Positions 9,839-19,988 of a DNA stretch of 64,000 bases are shown one piece after another (position 1 is the stretch's first letter; the number at the start of each line of letters is the position of its first letter). A program made the position numbers and the translations under genes. The notes under the pieces were generated by a model that was not told the origin of the DNA, did not search any database, and worked only from the letters and a program-made list of their open reading frames with translations. The stretch is from Aspidiotus rigidus. Taxonomy: Eukaryota > Arthropoda > Insecta > Hemiptera > Diaspididae. The stretch covers positions 13,886,001 to 13,950,000 of the forward strand of contig JAVHKY010000013.1 of the NCBI GenBank assembly GCA_035079385.1. Direction: 5' to 3'.

Positions 9839-10265
9839 TGTGACGTTCTACCAGTCACCAAATATCTCTTGACACCGATAATAAAGAACAATTACGAAAA
9901 CCGAGCTTTATTACTGGTACCGCAAGTACAACACTTCTAAAACACCGTTAAACTGTAACACAATCGCGTTAAAGAACGAGAACACGTTAACTATCGCTTT
10001 TAAGATTACAACTGAATCGCTTTATCGGGTTGCTGCCGGCTATTTATAGTCTCACCCTTATTTCCGGAATTCTCGAGATTTCTTCTAGAACGGCAAACAG
10101 GTTATGCAAGAGTCCTTACAATCAATCGAGCACGTTCTAGGTTGTTCAAGCGTATTCGGCGAAGTAGTTAAGCGATAAGTACGCTTCCTTGCGGCGTCTG
10201 CTATTATTAAAAGTTTAGCGGCATGTGCAAGCTTGGTGCTTGCGCCTTCATAGCAGAACGCCACA
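9839..10265 (-). repeat. 5' LTR of the gypsy element
   Basis: This is the promoter LTR for the minus-strand element, with its TATA box (minus strand) at 10040-10049. It matches the 3' LTR over all 427 bp except for one base at 10018. Confidence 0.95.
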
Positions 10266-12230
10266 ATATATACTACACGCCATTCGCCTGATTTGGTAAC
10301 TTCAAATTTATTACGCATAAACCTTCTCCTAGGCAAGCTAATGCAATGGAAATAAATTCCAATTTTGTAGGTGAAATAGGAATAAAGTTAAATGGATTTG
10401 CAATTTTGCAACTTCTCATTATATAATAGATAGAATAGCTCGAGATTCGAAAGTTTTCCAAGTCCCCCTCCTATCATATATAGCTGAACCAGGTCGGAGC
10501 TGATAATTTGATTGTAGAGATCGATTTTAACAGGGAACCTGTTTTATCGGAAAGTTTTGCAGAAAGAACGTCCGTGTCCTCCTATCATACGAGTAGTTCG
10601 GTTGTCGGTGTTTATAGCTTGAAAGATAGCCCCTTCGAGTAACTGGATATGCAATACTTCATACACAATTGACTTGTCCCTTCAATGAGCCAGATATGCA
10701 ACGCTTCAAACACAATAAGACTCATATTGTCCTAGAGTATTTTAAATCCTCCTCTTATGATATAGACTTTGGTGGTCGAATCATAATAGCTAGGAGGTCA
10801 GATTTTTTCCAAGTCTCCGCCTATTATATTATGTAGCTTCAAAATCCATGCCTATGACTTCACAATTTGATGACTTCATAGATCTGGTACGTCAATATTT
10901 TTCAGCAAAAGACAACCGCTTGTATTCTCATCTACTAACTACGCCCCTCTCAATATTTTTCAGATTCACAAATTCCTGCCACCCCTTCTTTAACTCCGTT
11001 AAAGAACCCATAAGTTTTTAATGAATACGAGGATCATGATTAATAATGACGATCAATTACTTGTTAAAGTCAATCATTTTCCAAGTGTCGCAAGATAGCC
11101 GACAACTTCAAATTTGTTCGAAGACCACTAATTTGGGTGGAGTCCCCTCTACAAAAATTTTCAAGTTCCCAAATAGTCTGATTAGATCGAACTAAACCTT
11201 CCTAACGTCAACTTGGACCAAAAATGTTCCGTAATTCGTTGCGGAAATAAAACACATATCAGGTGGGGTAGCTGTTTTATTCGGAATTGAACTCAATACA
11301 ATTCCTTAAACATGGATAGATATAAAAAGATTGTGTTATACGCTAAGGTCATTAACTTTACGCTGCCAATCTGAGTAAGCTTGAACCATTTGACCGCCGT
11401 GTGTGTACGAATATGTGGATTGATAGGTGTGCAACGGTATACCGCATTACTTACCGTACACTGGACTCGACGATGCGAATGAAACGCGAAATATTTAAAA
11501 TGTTCATAAATAAATCAAAACCCTCACAATAACAAGTCAACAATTTTTCAAGTTTTCAAGTAAGTAGGTCGAAGCTCCTACTCATCGCCGGGAGGCTAAG
11601 GTTTTCATAGAAAAATTTTACAAAAATCCAAAGTAAATCAAAACACCTCTTCCTGTTTGAACTACAATTTTTGAATTGCTGGAAGAAATGATCATGAGAT
11701 TCATCGGACAGAACCAAATACATAATAATTATTAGGCTGGATTTTGGCTACAAAATCACTTATTACAAGAACTCAAACCCTTAAGGGATCGTTGAAATTT
11801 TAGTCAATTTACTCAGGAGAAGATGAGAATGTCCAAGCTAAGAAAATCTGAAATACTACCTCTTACAAAGTTGACAAGAAATCTCGATTTGTACTAAAAG
11901 TGGGTGATCATTAAAATTCCAATTGTCTCTTATTAAAATCTCCTTTCAAAATTATCAATATTTCAACACTTTTTTTCGTATCAATAGCAGATAATCAATT
12001 CACTCATCTGACCCTGAGGTAGAATCATAATTATAGGTCTCAATAACGAAGGTGAGCATATTTAAGTCGAGAACCAGCCTAAAAACTCTAAAATGACCTA
12101 CCGAATAAAATCACAAAATTACACCAGGTATGAAGAAACATTTTGCTGTCAATCAAAGTCTCTATTTTTTGCCCAAGTTCATTAGATTTTTTATGTTATT
12201 ATTTTTTAATTTGCGCTATTACTCTAAGGA
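10266..12230. other. Gene-free stretch with dispersed repeat fragments
   Basis: No coding signal is convincing here. At 10530-10560 there is one end of the AGGGAACCTGTTTTAT family. 10610-10735 (GAGCCAGATATGCAACGCTT) matches 60533-60640. 11000-12200 shows nothing I recognise. Confidence 0.5.
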
Positions 12231-12233
12231 GCC

Positions 12234-12593
12234 TTGGCCGTCAACAAAGTAATTGTTGCCGTTGCCCAGGACGCACCACGTGGAGGTGGCTCCAATGCGT
12301 CCCAAGACACTAAAGATCCTAGTCCTACTCTAAAGACAAAAAAAAAAAGAATTCCCTATACATACGTAGAAGACTGTGCACAACCACAACGGTCAACCCC
12401 GGCTAACGAAGATAAAATCCCAGCGAAGTATATCCGAATGTGGTGCGCTGTACCTGCATCTAAAAAAATGAGAGAAGGCGCAGGCACCCACGTCAGTCCG
12501 CCACGAATTACGAAGACTGTTTACGTCTGCAACGCCTCAGTTACAACCTCAGATGGTTGCTTCTTCATTAGCGGAGACAGTAAACTGAGTTAA
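12234..12593 (+). other. Unassigned open frame of about 119 codons
   Basis: This frame is more GC-rich than its surroundings and open from a non-ATG codon (TTG) to a stop at 12593. It has basic and Ser/Thr/Pro-rich stretches and four Cys, but no motif I recognise. It lies just upstream of direct repeats with similar GC-rich composition (12640-13275), so it may be part of a repeat rather than a gene. Confidence 0.25.
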
Positions 12594-12639
12594 CTCATCC
12601 TGCGCCCCACCGTGAGCTTATCCGATCGTGGGTGCCCTG

Positions 12640-13360
12640 AATAATCGAAAAGCACAATATCATCGCGCGAGCGTGCGGCTAATCCGCACTATGCGCTCAA
12701 TGCACTTCCTGTAAGACCTAACCATCATATAAATTGTAGAGTAATAGCGCGAACCAAAAATAAACAACACCTCTAGTCAAAATTTGGAGTTGTCGTACCA
12801 CTCGTGTTTCAGAATGGAACGGCCGCTACAAAATGACGATGGTTTCAATTTTAATTTTAATCTGGAAGAGAAAACATTAGTAGATTAATTTGAGCCAAAA
12901 GGAAAGGGGTCACAATAGACCAATACCGGTCGTCCAAACAGGAGTCGTCGACTTACACACCCATATTTCAGAGTGCAACGGCTACTCCGGAATGATGGGT
13001 GGCGTAATTAAGCCCTAAAAATAATTTTGGCTGAAAGAAAGTACATTTTTTAATTAGAATTAGGTGCGATTGAGGGTAGCACAATATCATCGCGCGCGGG
13101 AATATCCGCATCATGCCCTCAATGTGCTTCCTTCAATCCACCTGTAATACCGTGAACAAAAATGAACAACACCTTTTGTCGAAAATTGGAGTTGTCGTGC
13201 CACCCGTATTAATTCAGAATGGAACGGCCACTACAAAATGACGATGGTCTCAATTTAAATTTTTATTTGAAATGAAAAAAAATTTTATCAAAATTCAAAA
13301 GGCTGGAAAGATAAGCCCTAAAAATAATTTCGGCTGAAAAAAATACACATTTTAATTAGA
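12640..13360. repeat. Diverged direct repeats (about 430-bp spacing)
   Basis: 12645-12865 and 13078-13275 share CACAATATCATCGCGCG, AAATGAACAACACC-type sequence, GGAGTTGTCGT and AATGGAACGGCC, then ACAAAATGACGATGGT. A second shared block, AGCCCTAAAAATAATTT plus CGGCTGAAA, occurs at 13010 and 13313. No coding signal is visible. Confidence 0.75.
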
Positions 13361-13555
13361 ATATTAGTGTTAGTATCCCAGCATGATTAGTTCAAGCAAC
13401 ACAAATGTATACCAGCATACATAAGAAACATGCAAAAAATCATTTCAAAAAGCCCCATCATGCAAAGTCAGGCAAAACAAGAAATCAAGCGGAAAAAGTA
13501 AACACGTCCACTTTCTACATCTGCACTAAACTTACTAACCTGGTTGGGATTGAGC

Positions 13556-14290
13556 GAACCATTGTACACTCGCTTGAATACAAGGTGACGTGCGTGCGCA
13601 AACTTTACCTGTCCTTTCTTGCTCATTGGTTGAATGATTCAAAAGAGGGAGTGACATAACGGATTTGAGAGGGTAATCAAAAAAGGGAGTGACTCAAAGG
13701 ATTGGAGAGGGCATCTCACAGGTACCTGGCACTCCAACAATGCTTGTTTACACAATGTGAAAATGTATATGTGTCTTTGTATCTTATCATCAATACATTG
13801 GAATAATCAAGGGTCAACAAGTTATAATTGGAAGATTGCGATCTTCCCTTTCCTTTTTGGTATCAGTAGGTACCTTGAAGTGCTAAAGGTATTCTCGCTC
13901 AATGTTAACAGAATGATGTGGACTCGCTTGAATGCAAGGTGCCGTACGTGTGTGCAAACTTTGCCTGTCCCTTCTTGCTCATTGGTTGAGTGATTCAAAA
14001 GAGGGAGTGACATAACGGATTCGAGAGGGTGTCTCACAGGTCGCTAACTTTTTTTTATACCCAGTTTGCCCCTTTCCCAGTTTGGGAACAGGTGAAGGTG
14101 GGGCAATGTTTATTTCAAGCTTCAACATAAATACATTCCAAACGTTTCACTTTAAGAATGATATCTTTCAGTAGTCTCTTCCTACCTAAAAGGCCTACGA
14201 CAGCCGGTAAGTGGTACCTGGCTTTTCAACAATGCTTGTTTACCAGATGTGAATGTGTATATGTGTCTTCGTATCTTATTATCGGTAGCG
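13556..14290. repeat. Direct repeats with about 355-bp spacing
   Basis: ACTCGCTTGAATNCAAGGTG and CTTGCTCATTGGTTG then AAAAGAGGGAGTGACATAAC occur at about 13568-13660 and 13921-14015. CAACAATGCTTGTTTAC with ATGTGTATATGTGTCTT occurs at 13735-13785 and 14227-14275. The pieces alternate, as expected from tandem duplication followed by decay. Confidence 0.7.
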
Positions 14291-14755
14291 ATGACACACA
14301 CACGCGCGCGCACGCAATGAACTGCAACAGCTTAATTTGGTCGTGTCAACATTTGAATGGGCAAAGTTGTCAACAAGTCACAATCGGAAAATTGCGATCT
14401 CACTCTGCAAGCAAGCTGAAAACATTCTTCACATTCAGAGTTTTTTCCTCTCAACAATCGGAGCATTTCATCGATGCGTTTTATCATCAAAACTCCTCTT
14501 GAATCCAGATGATCAGCCCAAACCTTATGATACCAACTTCTTTTTTACATTCTTCCTGGAAATCACCTAATTGTATTTTGAAGCACTCGGATTTATGTTG
14601 ATAGACTTTTTTTTTTGTAATCAAGATTAAAATTTTCAAGATTGGATTTTGTCTGGAGTTTCTGAAAAAGTAATCAAGTTGAAGCCGAATCTACGATTGG
14701 GTTCAAAAACCTTCTATTCCTGGACCACAAAGTTTCTGAATGCGGAAAACACATA

Positions 14756-14998
14756 TTAACAGGAATCCTGTTCCATAGTTTTTTGTTTAAGTCCCCCTTC
14801 TATCATAATAGGCATATAGCTGGAGATTCGAGAAAAATTTAGACTCTCGAACTACATTATACTAGGCTTGTAGTAGGTCTCCTTCTTTATACTAGCTTTA
14901 TCTAGGTCTAGGCTTCCTTGAATTCTCGATACCAAATCCCATATGACTCATAAAAACAGGTTCCCTGAGTTCCTCGTTTAACTTCATTAAGGAAGCCG
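14756..14998. repeat. AGGGAACCT-family member
   Basis: It starts TTAACAGGAATCCTGTTCCA and ends AACAGGTTCCCTGAGTTCCT plus CGTTTAACTTC. The interior has 45-bp motif fragments and the phrase TCTAGGTCTAGGCTTCCTTG, also found at 50970-50990 and 63105-63122. 14290-14755 and 15000-15360 hold nothing further that I recognise. Confidence 0.65.
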
Positions 14999-15439
14999 TA
15001 TCGTTTTTCCGGGACTCGAAGTCAAAATTAGCTCATCAGTAACATTTTTCCGATCTCAAAATCCATATTCTTAGTGCTTGCCAGCCAAAATTTTCAAGCT
15101 AGCCAGGCAACATTGTTCAAACTTTCCGAGACAAAAATAGCTGATTATCGAATCCTTTTTCAAGTTCCCCTAGTTTATGCATTTGTACACGTTTGAAAAA
15201 AAAAAAAAGAAGTACATAACAAAACTAGGGCGAATACTCGTAAAGTGAAAAATGACTTTCGAGTACATCCACTAGCTCTCAATCTTTTGTAGTTTTATTC
15301 CTCGTCTTCCATTTTAATTGTGGTGATTGGAGATGTATGAAAAAAATTGACGTGTCGTCTTCATACTATGTGATGTTTATTCAGGTGCCTGAATTTTATC
15401 TGAATTTTATTTTCCTTAGATACACAACAACAATCTTCT

Positions 15440-15570
15440 TGTTCTTCTACAGTTCAGTCAGTCCTGCAAATCGATCGTACAGAAGTTAACTATCGCTTCT
15501 AAAGACTACTATAGTTCTATTCTGCTCAGAATTCGATCATCTTGTTCGGCGTTCATCTATTCAGACCAGG
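15440..15570 (+). promoter_or_regulatory. Locus A: candidate leader exon
   Basis: TTGTTCTTCTACAG-TCAGTC-TGCAA-TCGA, then CAGAAGTTA-CTATCGCTT and GGCGTTCATCT, align with 31725-31850 of locus B. The leader ends CAG|GTGACC (donor at about 15568). A TCAGTCAGT initiator-like run is at 15453-15461. No clear TATA box was found. Intron sequence after the donor also matches locus B (TTATTAGTATTAGT). Confidence 0.5.
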
Positions 15571-16274
15571 TGACCATATTTTTTCGTAATTCTTATTAGT
15601 ATTAGTGATTTTTAAAAAGGAAGAACAAAAAAAAATTGAAGCTTCAAAAGACAAATATTAAAATAATATCAATTTCAACTAAAATGCTCGTCAAAATTGG
15701 GGACAGAAAAAAAAATCTAACAATTTATGTTTTGTCAAAAAGTACAAATTTTTTAGTATGAAGTGCATATATTTCAAGTTGCAACTGTATTATAATTATG
15801 TGTAAATTATCCAAAAAAGAATTTTATGGAGAATTTGTTTTTTTTTTTTTTTTGCACCTTTGCAAAGTTTTATTTCGCAAATTAAATAAGAAAAAAAGTT
15901 GGTTTGGTTTTTTCTCGAAAAAATGTACCACTTCATAAAAAAAACTTTTTGGCTTTTTCCACGTTTGAAATGTTTATTTTTGAGACGTGTTTCAAACGCA
16001 CTGCGTTCTTCAGGGGAAAAAAAATAGTGACCACTAACGTCACTATTTCGACATATTTTGTAACGAGTGTAAGAAGCGCGTGATTTGTGACGAGTGCGAA
16101 GTTTTGCAGCACGAGCAGCGCGAGTACCGCAAATTGCACGAGCGAATCACGCGCTTCTTGCAATAGTTGCAAACAATATTTTTAGGTTCGTACTTGCAAT
16201 CGCTTCTTTTTTTTTTTTTTTTCTCAGTGCTCACACTTTTTTCCTCCTTCACTGAAGTTCCTCCTTCACTGAAG

Positions 16275-16390
16275 TTATACCCGAAAGGGTCGATTCCGGT
16301 GTTGGAGGAAACAATATTAAATGCATACGCAACCCGCACCTACTCCATTATGGATGACGGGCGGTGCTGCACATGCGACACACAAGCGAG
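16275..16390. repeat. Repeat fragment with an inverted relative at 58022-58116
   Basis: AAGGGTCGATTCCGGTG-TGGAG and GGCG-TGCACATGCGACA on this strand match the reverse complement of 58022-58116. Both lie within introns of the peptide family, in opposite orientation. Confidence 0.6.
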
Positions 16391-16495
16391 TGCTCACACT
16401 TTTAAGACGCTCACGGTTTTGTTCATACGCTCACGTGTACGCGATCACTCTCTATTGTTTATGTTCAATCTTTTTTTTCTCCTACAAGTTTTGGT

Positions 16496-17744
16496 ACGAG
16501 GCAATATCGCGACAGCACCGGAGAAGTGACGGGACTTAGGTTTTTTCACTGTTCCGCGAGTGAGCAAGGGTTTTGTATTTTTCCTGCCTTTCGTTGTCGT
16601 TCAAATTATTCGTTCATTTGTTTTGTAGGTTGTCTATTTGTACATTTCAGACTTAGAATATTTTCCAATATGTTTTTATCGAAAAAACGACCAAGTATGA
16701 AAATACTTTTGAACTTTGAATATTTTCCAAGATGTTTTTGTCAAAAAATCATCCGAATATGAAAATATTTTCGGACTTAGAATATTTTCCAAGATGTTTT
16801 GATTGAAAAGACGACCAAGTATGAAAATATTTTCAGACTTGGTTGTTTTCTCAATAAAAACATATTGGAAAATATTGAAAGTTCAAAAATATTTTCATAC
16901 TTTTTTGTTTTTTGAATAAAAACATGAAATATTTTCATACTTCGATGGTTTTTTGGAAAAAACATCTTTGAAAATATTTCAAGTCCAAAAATCTTTTCAT
17001 ACTTGGTTGATTTTTTGACAAAAACATCTTTGAAAATATTCCAACCTCAAAAATATTTTCATACTTGGTTGTTTTTTTGATAGAAACATGTTGGAAAATA
17101 TTCAAAGTTCAAAAATATTTTCATACTTCGTTGTTTTTTCAATAAAAACATGAAAATATTCCCAGTCCAAAAATAATTTCATACTTGGATGGTTTTTTGG
17201 AAAAAACATCTTTAAAAATATTCCAAGTCCAAAAATATTTTCATACTCGGATGATTTTTTGACAAAAATATCTTGGAAAATATTCAAAGTTCAAAAATAT
17301 TTTCATACTTTGTTTTTTCAATAAAAACATGAAAATATTCCCAGTCCAAAAATATTTTCATACTTGGATGGTTTTTTGGAAAAAACATCTTTGAAAATAT
17401 TCCAAGTTCAAAAATATTTTCATACCTTGTTGTTTTTTCAATAAAAATATGAAAATATTCCCAGTCCAAAAATATTTTCATACTTGGATGGTTTTTTTGA
17501 AAAAATATCTTTGAAAATATTCCAACTTCAAAAATATTTTCATACTTGGTTGTTTTTTCGATAAAAACATATTGGAAAATATTCTAAGGCTGAAATGTAC
17601 AAATAGACGATCTACAACACAAATGAACGAATAATTTGAACGACAACAAAAGGCAGGAAAGATACGAAAACCCTTGCTCACTCGCGGAACAATGAAAAAA
17701 TTCTAAGTCCCGTCACTCCTCCGGTGCTGTTGCGATTGCCTCGT
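16496..17744. mobile_element. Foldback-type element with long TIRs and minisatellite core
   Basis: The terminal inverted repeats are about 200 bp. The left arm 16496-16700 (ACGAGGCAAT, ACAGCACCGGAG, GTGACGGGACTTAG, CCGCGAGTGAGCAAGGGTTT) is matched by the complement of 17545-17744. Between them lies a tandem array of about 62-bp units that switches orientation near 16845. This architecture resembles Foldback/Galileo-like elements, whose long TIRs contain tandem repeats. No transposase is present, and reading frames inside are translations of the array. It occupies what should be intron sequence of locus A. Confidence 0.75.
16660..17590. repeat. Minisatellite of about 62 bp, about 14 units, with orientation switch
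   Basis: Units contain GAAAATATTCCAAGT, CAAAAATATTTTCATACTTGG and TTTTTTGGAAAAAACATCTT. About three units run forward (16660-16845) and about eleven run in reverse (16845-17590). Neighbouring units alternate between two subtypes, suggesting a higher-order repeat. Confidence 0.85.
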
Positions 17745-18019
17745 GCTTTGGTTTGCTATTGTTATTATCGCAACTGCGTAGGCCTAGTTTTGTTTAAGTG
17801 TCTATGCTTCAATCTTGAGGTGCAAGATACAGACTGAGATCTGACATTGCTATCCGTTTTTGTAGTGTTTGATTACGGATTTGATTTTTATACAATTAGT
17901 CTCGCATTTTTTTAGTTTTATTTTAGACATCTGTCGCATTTTGATATATACGCATTATTATTTCGTTTGAAAAGGACTTTTTGTCTTAGTTGAGAATGAG
18001 AAACAGCCGTAATTTTCGT

Positions 18020-18470
18020 GTATCTTAATAGAAACTACAGTGTAAGAAGGACTAAAAGGGAAAATTTGGGAGCGTCAAATAACTCATTCCGAACCTGTTA
18101 TAACCGTTGGAATTTTTCACAATTTACTATTTCTTTCATTTAAAAAAGTAGTCCAGTATCTTCTGGTGTGAATTCTTCAGTGTAGTCACGATTGTGTGAT
18201 CTGATATTTTTTACGCAATATCTCTGTGAATCTATTTTGTATGTTCACAAAATTTTAAACTGTAGTATGAGAAAAAATGAAAGGGGACTTTTTGGTAGCG
18301 TCAAATAACTCATTCCACACCTGTTAGACCTGTCAGAATTTCTTACATTTTTTTTTTTCCATTTGGAAAAGTAGTTACGTGTATATTTTCTGGCATTATT
18401 ACAGTCGTGTGATCGACATTCCTTACGCGATATCCTTATGAACCTATTTCATGTTCACAAAAGGATTGAT
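18020..18470. repeat. Tandem duplication, 226-bp period
   Basis: AGCGTCAAATAACTCATTCC starts at 18071 and again at 18297. Flanking landmarks (GTGTGATC, TTACGC-ATATC, ATGTTCACAAAA) repeat in the same order. A frame of 83 codons begins at the end of the second unit (18438-18689); I do not recognise it. Confidence 0.75.
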
Positions 18471-18799
18471 GGATCGATAACAATAACACATGATTTAATT
18501 TTGCACTATCAGGAAGAAAAGTTCTTTCGTAGTTGTCCAAAAGGTACAGTTTGCCTGATTGCTGATTTGGATATACATTTTGAATTGACTACAGACAATC
18601 TGCAAGGCACGAATCTCTTCCGGCCTGCTACGGGCTGCTCGTTTTTAGTACATGCTCGAAGAGCAGTTTATAGGGGAAGAAATTATTAAATTAAAGTCAA
18701 TTTTCTATGATGGCGGTCATTGGTCGTGAAATTATTCAATGGTTACTCTTTCTTCCTTCAATCAAATACTTCATGAAATTGGCTACGGAAAACGAAGAA

Positions 18800-19025
18800 T
18801 TTTCTTTTCTTTTATTTATTACATCCAACCATTGAGAAAAATTATAAATGAAAAACACAAAAAAAAACAAAAACAAAACAAAAAAAGAATAAAGGGGAAA
18901 AAAATTACACACATGCATAAATGTAAAAAAAACAAAAAAAAGAAAAACAATAGTACTCCGACATAGCAATCCGTTGTAAGGACTGGAGCCGAGTTTGATT
19001 TCTTGTATTAAAAGAGTATGATTTA
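18800..19025 (-). repeat. Inverted partner of 34525-34760 (A-rich repeat)
   Basis: ACTCCGACATAGCAA-CCGTTG and AAGGACTGGAGCCG, plus TTACATCCAACCA-TGAGAAA, are the reverse complement of the segment at 34525-34760. Long A-rich tracts fill the space between. It may be a non-LTR 3' end or SINE-like unit. Confidence 0.7.
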
Positions 19026-19057
19026 ATCGCTCTTTAGAATTTAAAGAAAGTAAATCA

Positions 19058-19058
<1 letters not shown>

Positions 19059-19094
<36 letters not shown>
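19059..19094. repeat. Poly(A) run of about 36 bp
   Basis: An uninterrupted A homopolymer that may mark the 3' end of an inserted retroposon. Confidence 0.7.
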
Positions 19095-19097
<3 letters not shown>

Positions 19098-19988
19098 GTT
19101 GGAAAGAGGATGGCTATTGGGCCTTACCTTGAAGGAAAAATGGAAAAAATGAATTGAATTTAAAACGAAGAATTGAACGTTTGAAGACAATTATTGCGGA
19201 CAATTTGCTTGTTTTGCTACCATTTCACTGATGAGAAACCTTTTGTATTATTAGAATAATTCCTTAACCGGATTTCTGTAGAAGGGTCACAAACATCTTC
19301 ACTGCCACAGTAACATAATATCTGTTTGATAACACACAAACTTGTGACTTGCAATCTGCCCAAAGACTCCGATGTTTGACGTGACTAATAATGTAATTTG
19401 CATAAAAAACAGTCCATGTAAGTATAAAGTCGGAATCCTCCGTTCCCCTCACAGGCAAGTCAGTGGTCGAAGTTGTTCGAAGTCCCTAAACAAGAATAGA
19501 AGAATTATAATTGGCGCTACTGTCGTAAAATTTTTAATTTAATTGAGGTCCATGTCAACAACTGGGAAAAATATCAAACATCTGCACTACACGAACAATT
19601 CTAGGTGTGACAGTCGTGGGAAGAAATTACTAGAACCGCGGGTCACATCGGAGAAGAACAGTGTCTAAAAATACTCATTGTGCTGAGTGAGAGAATGGGA
19701 ATTAATTGAATCGTCGAGAAATTCACAATCCTCATTTATCATTTTAAAAAAATCGGAGTCGTACATTTGCCTTTCTTGAGCTGGACCATCAGGGCCAAAA
19801 TTATTTTCTTGTCGCAGAAACTTCTAAAATATTGTAGAACCGGCATAGTTACCAACTACAGACCTCTCAAAATAACCAATAACTATCAACTATGTGTCGT
19901 TCTATTTCTAAATTAGTTCATTACTATTTTGTAATTTAATCATTAAATTTGACTGAATAGAATTTAAATTGTCTTGATTTTTCACAGT

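Larger units (their letters stand above)
6186..10265 (-). mobile_element. Ty3/gypsy LTR retrotransposon, internally deleted (4080 bp)
   Basis: Two 427-bp LTRs flank a minus-strand interior with tRNA-Leu-type primer site, gag, zinc knuckle, protease, integrase and polypurine tract. LTRs have TG...CA ends, and ATAT at 6182-6185 and 10266-10269 is a credible 4-bp target duplication. The LTRs differ at one position that I can find (6365 versus 10018), so insertion was recent. Reverse transcriptase and RNase H are missing between protease and integrase. Family assignment rests on gene order and the D,D35E integrase with a GPY/F-like tail. The copy cannot be autonomous; a complete relative would have to supply the enzymes. 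Confidence 0.95.

Noticed and set aside
14290..14316. ACACACACGCGCGCGCAC alternating tract as a Z-DNA regulatory site
   Set aside because: It is a short dinucleotide run in a repeat-derived region; nothing ties it to a gene.
16777..17681. Several 60-80-codon frames rich in ENIFEL and FPKNHPSMK phrases
   Set aside because: They are translations of the 62-bp minisatellite; the repeating peptide follows the DNA period and has no start or promoter context.
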